DNA from: Pseudomonas sp. GR 6-02
GTDB lineage: Bacteria; Pseudomonadota; Gammaproteobacteria; Pseudomonadales; Pseudomonadaceae
Assembly: GCF_001655615.1 (NCBI RefSeq)
Contig: NZ_CP011567.1
Coordinates: 3,481,001 to 3,545,000 of the forward strand
Length of the DNA stretch: 64,000 nt
Reading direction: 5' to 3'
The notes under the pieces were generated by a model. It was given only the letters and a program-made list of their open reading frames with translations, did no database searches and had not been told where the DNA came from. The translations under genes were made by a program, and so were the position numbers. Positions 56,662-64,000 of this stretch are shown piece after piece; the first letter of the stretch is position 1; the number at the start of each line of letters is the position of its first letter.

Positions 56662-56820
56662 GTGGCGAGGGAGCTTGCTGTGGTGAGGGGGCTTGCCCCC
56701 GTTCGGCTGCGAAGCAGTCGTAAATTCAGGCAACTCGGTGAACATGAAAAATCGAAGAGGGACCGCTTCGCGGTCCAACGGGGGCAAGCCCCCTCACCAC
56801 AGGCAAGCTCTCCTCACCAC
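56662..56820. repeat. Nested REPIN (two REP types)
   Basis: An outer gtggcgagggagcttgct arm is followed at once by gtggtgagggggcttgccccc; on the right gggggcaagccccctcaccac is followed by aggcaagctctcctcaccac. An inner imperfect hairpin (gaccgcttcgcggtc) lies in the spacer. It looks like a REPIN inserted within, or a duplicate of, another copy. Located between the divergent-facing 5' end of the SDR gene and the 3' end of the c-di-GMP gene. Confidence 0.85.
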
Positions 56821-56829
56821 AGGGATCAA

Positions 56830-58911
56830 TCAGCCCGTTGCCGATTGCTCCGCTCGGTGAATGTCGACCATGAAGCGATCGGCCGGCAGCGGATGCCCGA
56901 GCAGGTAGCCCTGCAACGAGTCACAGCCCAGCTGGGTCAGGAAGTCTTGCTGGACGCCGGTTTCCACCCCTTCGGCGACGATCCGCAGGCCCAGCGCCTG
57001 GCCGAGGGCGACGATGGCCGAGACAATGGCCGCGTCGTCGCTGTCGTGCTCCAGATCGCGGACGAAACCCCGGTCGATCTTCAGTTCATTGGCCGGCAGG
57101 CGCTTGAGGTACATCAAGCTCGAATAGCCGGTACCGAAGTCATCGATGGACAGATCGACGCCCATTTCCGACAGCTCCTGCAACACCGTCATGCTCGCAT
57201 CGGCGTCGCTCATGGCGGTGGTTTCGGTGATTTCCAGGGTCAGGCTGTTGGCCGGCAGATGATGGGTGGCCAGGGCCTTGGCAACGCTCTGCACCAGCCC
57301 CGCGTGGCAGAATTGCAAGGCCGAGAGGTTCACCGCGATACGCCAATCGGTGTAACCGAGCACGTACCACTCGCGCATCTGCCGGCAGGCCTCGTTGAGC
57401 ACCCACTCGCCAATCGGAATGATCAGCCCGGTCTTCTCCGCAAGGTCAATAAACGTGTCCGGCTGCAGCAGGCCCAGGGTCGGATGCTCCCAGCGCAGCA
57501 ACGCCTCGGCGCCCACTGGCCGGCCATGACCGGCGTCGAATTTGGGCTGGTAATAAAGTTTGAACTGTTGCTGATCGACGGCACTGCGCAAGTCCTGGAG
57601 CAATTGCAGCTGTTTGCGCGCGTTGCTGTTCATCGAGGCGTCGAAGAAGCGATGACCGTTTTTCCCGGCGCCTTTGGCGTGGTACATCGCGGCATCGGCG
57701 TTCATCAGCAACTCATCGGCCGTCTGACCGTTGCCCGGATAGAGCGCGATGCCGACACTGGCGGAAATCTGCAAGTCATGTTCGGCGACCCGGAACGAGC
57801 GCGCAATCAACCCGACCTGACGCTCCGCCAGGCTCAGCGCATCGTTCGGCTCGTTCAGGCGCACCAGCAACACGAACTCGTCGCCGCCGATCCGCGCCAG
57901 GGTGTCCTGGCTACGCAGGTCTTCGCGCAGGCGCAGTGCAACTTCACGCAACAGCTGGTCGCCCATGTGATGGCCGAACGCATCGTTGACCGGTTTGAAG
58001 CCGTCCAGATCAATGAACATCAACGCAAAACAGCTGCCCTGCTCCTGCACTTTCGATATGGCCTGATCGATACGGTCGGCCAGCAACATGCGGTTGGGCA
58101 AACCGGTCAGGGTGTCGTGCAAGGCCAGTTGAGTGAGTTCACGGTTGGCCACGGTCAGCGAGTGGGCGAGGTCCGCGGTGCGAGCCTCCAGGCGGGCATC
58201 GAGGATCGACGTCAGCAAGGCGATGCTCAATATCGCCAAGGTGGTGATCAGCACCAGGCTGTCCAGCCCCTTGCCGTTCAAGCCGCTGACCGCCGCACCA
58301 CAGAAACTGCCGTCGGCAAAGCGCGCCGCGGCCATGCCGGTGTAGTGCATGCCGACGATGGCAATGCCCATGATGACTGCAGCACCTGCACGAAACAGGC
58401 GAACATGCGGCGTGTGCTGGCGCAGGCGGAAAGCGATCCATAACGCCGCGCCCGACGCGCCGACGGCAATCAGCAGCGACGCGCCAAACAGAGTCGGGTC
58501 GTAATCGATGCCCGGCTGCATGCGCATGGCGGCCATGCCGGTGTAATGCATGGCGCTGATACCCGCGCCCATGACCAGCGCGCCGAACGCCAGTTGCCAG
58601 GCCGGCAGCCGTGGCTGACTGACCAGCCAAAGGGCAAAGCCGCAAGACAGCACCGCGATCAACAGCGACAGTGCCGTGAGGGTGGTGTCGTAGCCCAGGT
58701 CGATCGGCAATGTGAACGCAAGCATGCCGATGAAATGCATCGACCACACGCCGATGCCCATCGCAAAAGCGCCGCCCGCCGTCCATAAATGCACCGCTCG
58801 GCCCTTGGCCGTGGCGATGCGTCCGGTGAGGTCAAGCGCGGTATAAGAGGCCAGTATCGCCACGCACAGCGATATGAAAACCAGCGTAAGGGAATAACTA
58901 CCAATGAGCAT
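56830..58911 (-). CDS. MHYT-GGDEF-EAL membrane protein (c-di-GMP turnover)
   Basis: A 693-residue protein of the MucR type. Seven N-terminal membrane helices (~1-245) contain three MHYT sensor repeats, SMHFIGM, AMHYTGM and GMHYTGM, thought to bind copper and sense O2, CO or NO. A GGDEF domain follows (G-G-D-E-F at 342-346, complete), then an EAL domain with E-A-L at 469-471 in GAEALLRW, and DDFGTGYSSLMYLKRLPANELKID. Both enzymatic motifs are intact, so it could make and degrade c-di-GMP. In P. aeruginosa MucR affects alginate synthesis and biofilm dispersal. The start M-L-I-G-S-Y is chosen; an ATG nine codons earlier (58938) is possible. Monocistronic. Confidence 0.9.
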   Translation of the reverse strand: MLIGSYSLTLVFISLCVAILASYTALDLTGRIATAKGRAVHLWTAGGAFAMGIGVWSMHFIGMLAFTLPIDLGYDTTLTALSLLIAVLSCGFALWLVSQPRLPAWQLAFGALVMGAGISAMHYTGMAAMRMQPGIDYDPTLFGASLLIAVGASGAALWIAFRLRQHTPHVRLFRAGAAVIMGIAIVGMHYTGMAAARFADGSFCGAAVSGLNGKGLDSLVLITTLAILSIALLTSILDARLEARTADLAHSLTVANRELTQLALHDTLTGLPNRMLLADRIDQAISKVQEQGSCFALMFIDLDGFKPVNDAFGHHMGDQLLREVALRLREDLRSQDTLARIGGDEFVLLVRLNEPNDALSLAERQVGLIARSFRVAEHDLQISASVGIALYPGNGQTADELLMNADAAMYHAKGAGKNGHRFFDASMNSNARKQLQLLQDLRSAVDQQQFKLYYQPKFDAGHGRPVGAEALLRWEHPTLGLLQPDTFIDLAEKTGLIIPIGEWVLNEACRQMREWYVLGYTDWRIAVNLSALQFCHAGLVQSVAKALATHHLPANSLTLEITETTAMSDADASMTVLQELSEMGVDLSIDDFGTGYSSLMYLKRLPANELKIDRGFVRDLEHDSDDAAIVSAIVALGQALGLRIVAEGVETGVQQDFLTQLGCDSLQGYLLGHPLPADRFMVDIHRAEQSATG

Positions 58912-59032
58912 GGGATTTCTCGCAACAGCCCCCGCCATACTGTGTTTGTTCTCGGGGGAGCAAAGCCGGCGATTGTACTGATTCCGCGGACGAACGCACT
59001 CACAAAGTAATCAAAAAGCCATCAAGATCATT

Positions 59033-59161
59033 GTGGCGAGGGAGCTTGCTCCCGCTGGACGGCGAAGCCGTCCCAAAGATGCTCACGCGTACATTCAGTC
59101 AAAACGCATCAATCGGTTTGCGAGTGGTTCGCAGCCGAGCGGGAGCAAACTCCCTCGCCAC
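59033..59161. repeat. REPIN between the c-di-GMP gene and opmB
   Basis: gtggcgagggagcttgctcccgct and inverted agcgggagcaaactccctcgccac (one mismatch) are 129 bases end to end. It lies 11 bases beyond the opmB stop and 120 bases before the MHYT gene. Confidence 0.9.
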
Positions 59162-59172
59162 ACAGGATGGGG

Positions 59173-60654
59173 TTATTGCTTGTCACTCACCTGAAGCTGC
59201 CCATCCCACCCACCGCCCAGCGCGGCAATCAACTGCACGCTGGCAATCAGCCGGCTCTGCAGCAAGCTCAACACGTTGCGCTCGTTACTCAGCGCCGTGG
59301 CCTGAACCACCACCACATCCAGATAGGCAATCAACCCGGCCTTGTACTGATTCTGGGTCAAGCGAAGGGATTCGCGCGCCGCATCCAGAGCTTCCTGGCG
59401 CACGACCGCTTCGTCTTCCAGCACCTTGAGCTGCACCAGGTAATTTTCTACCTCGCGAAAACCATCGAGCACGGTCTGGCGGTATTTGGCGACAGTCTCG
59501 TCGTAGGCCGCTTCACTGCGATCGACTTCCGCCGAGCGCTGGCCACCGTCGAACAGGGTCATGGCCAGCTGTGGGCCGACCGACCAGAAACGGTTCGGCA
59601 GGCTGATCCAATTGGCGTAAGTGCTACTGCTATAGCCGCCGTTCATGCTCAGGGTCAGGTCCGGGTAGTAGGCCGCCTTCGCCACGCCGATGTTGGCGTT
59701 GGCGGCCATCACCGAGCGTTCGGCGGAGGCGATGTCCGGACGGCGTTCCAGCAACTGTGAAGGCAGGCTCAGCGGCACTTGGGGCAACGCCGGGATGTCT
59801 TTGGTTTCGGCCAGGCTGAATTCGGCCGGTGGCAGGCCGATCAGCACGGCGATGGCGTTCTCGAACTGCGCGCGCTGCCAGATCAGGTCGACCATCTCCG
59901 CCTGGGTGGTTTTGAGCTGAGTGGTGGCCTGGGCCACCGCATCCTTGCCGGAAACTCCGGCGCGGTACTGGTTTTCGGTCATTTTCAGCGAGCGCTGATA
60001 GGCCTCGACTGTCGCTTCGAGCAGGCGTTTCTGCTCATCGATCACCCGCAATTGCAGGTAGTTCTGCACCAGCTCCGATTGCTGGCTCAGGCGCATCGCC
60101 GCCAGGTCGGCAAAACTCGCCTGGGCGTTGGCCGTGTCGGCTTCCAGGCCTCGACGCAATTTGCCCCAGATATCGGCTTCCCAACTGACCCCGGCCTGTG
60201 CCGAGTAAGTGTCACGGATACCGCTGGACGAACTGCTCAGGCTCGAACTGCTGCTGCCAGTGCCCTGGCTGGAGCGGTTCTTGCTGACGGTCAGGTCCAC
60301 CGTCGGAAAAAACGCCCCACGGGCACTGCGCACCAAGGCCTGGGCCTGACGGTACTGGGCCTCGGACTGGGCAACGGTCTGATTGGCGCTGTTGAGCTTT
60401 TCGATCAGGCCGTTGAGCTGCTGATCGCCATACAGCTCCCACCAGGCACCACGCGCCAACGAATCGCTGGGGTTGGCCTGACGCCAGCCGGCCGCCTCTT
60501 TGTACTGCGCAGGTGCGGCGGCTGGCGGGCGCTGGTAATCCGGGCCGATGGCGCAGGCACTGAGCATTGCCACGCACAGCGACAGGCTCAGCAAACGCGA
60601 GCCTCGGGCCGTGATCAGCGGTGCAGCCAGGTTGAGAAGCGAACGGTCAGTCAT
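59173..60654 (-). CDS. opmB: RND efflux outer-membrane lipoprotein OpmB
   Basis: A 493-residue TolC-like outer-membrane channel of the OprM/NodT type. The lipobox L-S-A-C puts the lipid on Cys34, followed by AIGPDYQRPP, the usual OprM-type start of the mature protein. Two repeats of the outer-membrane efflux domain cover the rest (KLNSANQTVAQSEAQYRQAQALV; LPSQLLERRPDIASAERSVMAANANIGVAKAAYYPDLTL, the latter strongly conserved). It overlaps the end of muxC by four bases, so the two are coupled. The gene order fits the pseudomonad muxABC-opmB operon. Confidence 0.92.
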   Translation of the reverse strand: MTDRSLLNLAAPLITARGSRLLSLSLCVAMLSACAIGPDYQRPPAAAPAQYKEAAGWRQANPSDSLARGAWWELYGDQQLNGLIEKLNSANQTVAQSEAQYRQAQALVRSARGAFFPTVDLTVSKNRSSQGTGSSSSSLSSSSSGIRDTYSAQAGVSWEADIWGKLRRGLEADTANAQASFADLAAMRLSQQSELVQNYLQLRVIDEQKRLLEATVEAYQRSLKMTENQYRAGVSGKDAVAQATTQLKTTQAEMVDLIWQRAQFENAIAVLIGLPPAEFSLAETKDIPALPQVPLSLPSQLLERRPDIASAERSVMAANANIGVAKAAYYPDLTLSMNGGYSSSTYANWISLPNRFWSVGPQLAMTLFDGGQRSAEVDRSEAAYDETVAKYRQTVLDGFREVENYLVQLKVLEDEAVVRQEALDAARESLRLTQNQYKAGLIAYLDVVVVQATALSNERNVLSLLQSRLIASVQLIAALGGGWDGQLQVSDKQ

Positions 60655-63600
60655 AGCGGAGTTTCCAGAGCAGCATCGGTACGCACCCCACGCCAGCGGT
60701 TGAAACGATGGCGCAGTTTGTCGAGATAGAGGTAAACCACCGGGGTGGTGTAAAGGGTCAGCACCTGGCTGAAGACCAGCCCGCCGATGATGGTCAGGCC
60801 CAGCGGCTGACGCATTTCCGCCCCTTCGGCGCGGCTCAGCAGCAGCGGCAAGGCACCGAGGATCGCCGCCAGGGTGGTCATCAGAATCGGTCGCAGCCGT
60901 TGCAGGCAGGCACTGCGGATCGATTCCAGCGGCTCCAGGCCTTGGTGCCGTTCCAGTTGCAGCGCCAGGTCGATCATCAGAATGGCGTTTTTCTTCACCA
61001 CACCAATCAACAGGAACAGCCCCAACAAGGAGATCAGGCTGAACTCACCGCCCAGCACATAGATCGACAGCAGCGCGCCGACCCCGGCCGATGGCAAGGT
61101 CGAAAGAATGGTCAGCGGATGAATGTAGCTTTCATACAGCACACCCAGCACCAGATACACCGCGACCAGCGCGCCGAGAATCATCCACGGCTGGCTCTTC
61201 TGTGCGGCGGCGAAGGCGTCGGCGGTGCCGGCCATTTTCGCGATCACGTCTTCCGGCAGGCCGAGTTTGGCAATCGCCCGCTCGATGGCCGCCGAGCCCT
61301 GCTCCACCGTCACCCCTTCGGCCATGTCGAAGGCGATGCTTTCCGAAGCGAACTGGCCTTCGTGGCTGACCCGGTCGTTTTCCAGGCTGCTCTCATAGTG
61401 GGCGATGGTCGACAACGGAATTCGCGCGCCGTCGGCAGTGATCACTTTGACCTGGTTCAGGGTGACCGGGTCCTGGGCGTATTTCGGATTGACCTCCATC
61501 ACCACCTGATACTGGTTGAGGCTGTCGTAGATCGTCGAAATCTGCCGCTGGCTATAGGCGTTGTTCAGCACCGCCGTGACCATGTTCATGTCCACGCCCA
61601 GCCGCTTGGCCTGATCGCGATCGACGATCAGCGTCACTTGCTGGGCGCCACGGCCTTCACGGGCGTCAATCGCCGTCAGCTCAGGCAGGGCCTTGAAGGC
61701 GGCAACGACTTTCGGATACCACTCGCGTAACGCACCGAGATCGCCACTTTGCAGGATGTAGGAATACTGCGAGGTGGTCTGCTCGCGACCGCCGCCGAAT
61801 TGCAGGTCCTGGTCGGCCATCAGCATCAGTTGCGCACCGGGCACCTTGGGCATTTCCTTGCGCAAACGCTCGATGACTTTCTGCGCGGACAGGTTGCGTT
61901 CCTTGATCGGCTTGAGCCGCACCAGCATGAACGCGTTATTGGTGCCATTGTTGCCACCGATGAACCCTGCAACGCTTTGCACCGCGTCGTCCTTGAGCAC
62001 GGCGCGGCGGAAGGTTTCCATCTTCGGCTGCATCACGCTGAACGACAGGCCATTATCGCCACGCACGAAACCGATCAGCTGGCCGGTGTCTTGCTGGGGA
62101 AGAAAGGTTTTAGGAACAACAACATACAGCGCAATGTTTACGCCAATCGTCACGAACAGACTGAGCAAGGTCAGTCGGCGATGACGCAGCACCCAGTCGA
62201 GGCTGGTGGCGTATTTGCCGACCATCCACTCATTGGCCCGCTGGCTCCAGCGTTGCAAACGGTTTTCCTGCCCCGGCGTATGCGGCTTCAGCCAGCGCGC
62301 ACAAAGCATTGGCGTCAGCGTCAGCGACACCAGCAGCGACACCACGATGGCCGCCGCCAGGGTGATGGAAAACTCGCGGAACAGGCTTTCGATGATCCCG
62401 CCCATGAACAGGATCGACAGGAACACCGCCACCAGCGAGACGTTCATCGACAGCAGCGTGAAGCCGACTTCCTGCGCCCCGAGGTACGCGGCCTTCATCG
62501 GCGGTACGCCCTTGTCGATGTGCCGGGAAATGTTCTCCAGCACCACGATGGCATCGTCCACCACCAGCCCGGTGGCCAGAATCAGCGCCATCAGCGACAG
62601 GTTGTTCAGGGAGAAGCCGTAGAGGTACATCACGGCAAACGTGCCCACCAGTGACACCGGCACCGCCAGGGTTGGAATCAGCGAGGCGCGAAAATTACCG
62701 AGGAACAGGAACACCACCAGAATCACCAGCGCCACGGCAATCAACAGGGTCATTTCCGCTTCGTGCAGGGTGGCCTTGATCACCGGCGAACGGTCCATCG
62801 CCAGGTTCAGCTTGACGCTGGCCGGCAGCACCGCCTGCAATGCCGGCAACTGCGCCTTGATCTCGTTGACCGTCTCGATGATGTTGGCGCCGGCCTGGCG
62901 GTTGATTACCAGCAACACTGCTGCGTCGTCATTGAAGAACCCGCTGTTGTAGCGGTCCTCGACGCTGTCGCTGACCTTGGCCACATCCTTCAGGCGCAAG
63001 GCTGCGCCGTCCGCGTAGTGAATGATCAGCGACTCGTAATCCTTGGCCTTTTCCAGCTGATCGTTGGCCTGGACCTGCCACAGCCGCTGGCCGTCTTCGA
63101 CCGAGCCCTTGGGCCGGCGCACGTTGGCGTTGGCGATGGTGGTGCGCACATCGTCCAGTGCCACGCCGTACTGGTTGAGCGCCTGGGGTTCGAGTTCGAT
63201 GCGCACCGCCGGCAACGAACTGCCGCCGATCTGCACTTCACCTACGCCCTGCACCTGAGACAGGCTCTGGGACAGAATGGTCGAGGCCAAGTCGTAGAGC
63301 TGGCCTTTTTCCAGCACATCCGAGGTCAGCGACAGCACCATGATCGGCGCTTGCGATGGGTTGACCTTCTTGTAAGTCGGCATGCTGCGCATTCCGCTGG
63401 GCAGCAGGTTGCGCGAGGCGTTGATCGCCGCCTGCACTTCCCGCGCCGCACCGTTGATGTCGCGGTCCAGGTCGAACTGCAGAATCACCCGGGTCGAGCC
63501 CTGGCTGGAACGGCTGCTCATGGTGTTGACCCCGGCGATGGTGCCGAAGGAACGCTCCAGCGGCGTGGCCACGGTTGAGGCCATGACCTCCGGGCTCGCA

Positions 63601-63758
63601 CCAGGCAGACTGGCCTGAACCACGATCACCGGAAAATCCATCTGCGGCAGTGGCGATACCGGCAACAGGCCGAAGCTCACGCCGCCCAGCAACATGATCG
63701 CCAGGCTCAGCAACATCGTCGCGACCGGGCGCTTGATGAAAGGTCCGGACAGGTTCAT
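60651..63758 (-). CDS. muxC: RND efflux transporter permease MuxC
   Basis: A 1035-residue inner-membrane RND proton antiporter of the MdtC/MuxC type. It starts [26 protein letters not shown]; periplasmic porter domains, [23 protein letters not shown], and a helix-4 segment with the proton-relay Asp pair in [18 protein letters not shown] follow. The C-terminal half repeats the fold ([35 protein letters not shown]). In pseudomonads MuxB and MuxC work together with MuxA and OpmB and export novobiocin, aztreonam and similar compounds. Overlaps both neighbours by four bases, showing tight translational coupling. Confidence 0.93.
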   Translation of the reverse strand: MNLSGPFIKRPVATMLLSLAIMLLGGVSFGLLPVSPLPQMDFPVIVVQASLPGASPEVMASTVATPLERSFGTIAGVNTMSSRSSQGSTRVILQFDLDRDINGAAREVQAAINASRNLLPSGMRSMPTYKKVNPSQAPIMVLSLTSDVLEKGQLYDLASTILSQSLSQVQGVGEVQIGGSSLPAVRIELEPQALNQYGVALDDVRTTIANANVRRPKGSVEDGQRLWQVQANDQLEKAKDYESLIIHYADGAALRLKDVAKVSDSVEDRYNSGFFNDDAAVLLVINRQAGANIIETVNEIKAQLPALQAVLPASVKLNLAMDRSPVIKATLHEAEMTLLIAVALVILVVFLFLGNFRASLIPTLAVPVSLVGTFAVMYLYGFSLNNLSLMALILATGLVVDDAIVVLENISRHIDKGVPPMKAAYLGAQEVGFTLLSMNVSLVAVFLSILFMGGIIESLFREFSITLAAAIVVSLLVSLTLTPMLCARWLKPHTPGQENRLQRWSQRANEWMVGKYATSLDWVLRHRRLTLLSLFVTIGVNIALYVVVPKTFLPQQDTGQLIGFVRGDNGLSFSVMQPKMETFRRAVLKDDAVQSVAGFIGGNNGTNNAFMLVRLKPIKERNLSAQKVIERLRKEMPKVPGAQLMLMADQDLQFGGGREQTTSQYSYILQSGDLGALREWYPKVVAAFKALPELTAIDAREGRGAQQVTLIVDRDQAKRLGVDMNMVTAVLNNAYSQRQISTIYDSLNQYQVVMEVNPKYAQDPVTLNQVKVITADGARIPLSTIAHYESSLENDRVSHEGQFASESIAFDMAEGVTVEQGSAAIERAIAKLGLPEDVIAKMAGTADAFAAAQKSQPWMILGALVAVYLVLGVLYESYIHPLTILSTLPSAGVGALLSIYVLGGEFSLISLLGLFLLIGVVKKNAILMIDLALQLERHQGLEPLESIRSACLQRLRPILMTTLAAILGALPLLLSRAEGAEMRQPLGLTIIGGLVFSQVLTLYTTPVVYLYLDKLRHRFNRWRGVRTDAALETPL

Positions 63759-64000
63759 GGCTGCTCTACCGGGTCCACGGACTGGGTCTTACGGCCCCAG
63801 CGCCGCCCGAGGCGGTCGAAGTACAAGTAGATAACGGGTGTGGTGAACAGCGTCAGTACCTGACTCACCAACAAGCCACCGACCATTACCAGACCCAGCG
63901 GCTGGCGCAATTCCGCGCCGGAGCCGGTGGCGAGCATCAGCGGCACCGCGCCGAACAACGCCGCCAGGGTGGTCATCAGAATCGGCCGGAAGCGCAGCAG
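63755..64000 (-). CDS. muxB: RND efflux transporter permease MuxB (C-terminal 81 residues, cut by the window)
   Basis: The reverse strand enters the window with [23 protein letters not shown] and continues to a stop at 63755. It is the last transmembrane part of an RND permease paralogous to MuxC (compare [33 protein letters not shown]). Overlaps the muxC start by four bases. Assigned as muxB from operon order. Confidence 0.88.
   Translation of the reverse strand: MLRFRPILMTTLAALFGAVPLMLATGSGAELRQPLGLVMVGGLLVSQVLTLFTTPVIYLYFDRLGRRWGRKTQSVDPVEQP

Overview
The window is chromosomal DNA from a Pseudomonas of the P. fluorescens complex. The evidence is high GC, Pseudomonas-type proteins throughout (PvdQ acylase, MuxBC-OpmB efflux, CcoG, a DpkA-type reductase, a TreS-maltokinase fusion, small Pseudomonas-restricted proteins) and many intergenic REP/REPIN palindromes of the type gtggcgagggagcttgctccc. 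I saw no rRNA, tRNA, CRISPR array, insertion sequence, integrase or replication origin.

Layout. Positions 1-6.7 kb hold housekeeping and accessory metabolism: a partial YafY-type regulator, the C-terminal remnant of a nucleobase permease (UacT/XanP type) cut off exactly at a REP element, a LEA_2 lipoprotein, a PhoD-like phosphatase, a nitrilase with a divergent LysR regulator, two small proteins and a DpkA-type imine reductase. From 6.9-16.4 kb lie a 1620-residue toxin-like protein with a C-terminal zinc-peptidase signature (HELSH plus a downstream Asp, aspzincin/M35-like), an orphan FecR-type anti-sigma factor, the quorum-quenching/pyoverdine acylase PvdQ, a Fur-like DNA-binding stub and two small membrane or lipoprotein genes.

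The most unusual part is 16.7-23.8 kb. It is a compact, co-directional cluster of an MdfA-like exporter, a LuxE-type acyl-protein synthetase, an 800-residue fusion of a LuxC-type acyl reductase with a PaaK-type adenylating domain, a second PaaK/LuxE-like adenylating protein, and a GNAT acetyltransferase. There is no luciferase. I read it as a candidate pathway that activates a carboxylic acid, reduces it to an aldehyde-level product, perhaps N-acylates it, and exports it. The product is unknown.

Positions 23.8-29.1 kb carry a LysR regulator divergent from an aldo/keto reductase, a DUF411 copper-type periplasmic protein with a YqaA-like membrane protein, an exported alpha/beta hydrolase and a 2-hydroxyacid dehydrogenase. 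Positions 29.7-52.0 kb are the trehalose/alpha-glucan locus: glgA-treZ-malQ-treY-DUF2934-glgX on the plus strand, then a PIG-L protein, an endonuclease/phosphatase-family protein and a passenger-less autotransporter barrel, then glgE-treS/maltokinase-glgB on the minus strand. Together these make glucan (GlgA, GlgE, GlgB), trim it (GlgX, MalQ), turn it into trehalose (TreY, TreZ) and feed trehalose back through TreS and maltokinase to maltose-1-phosphate for GlgE.

Positions 52.3-64 kb hold a small DUF3203-like protein, ccoG, a MocR-type regulator, an SDR, a MHYT-GGDEF-EAL c-di-GMP protein and the mux RND efflux operon (opmB, muxC, partial muxB), with REPINs in most of the gaps. All family names come from reading the sequence and from memory; no database search was run.
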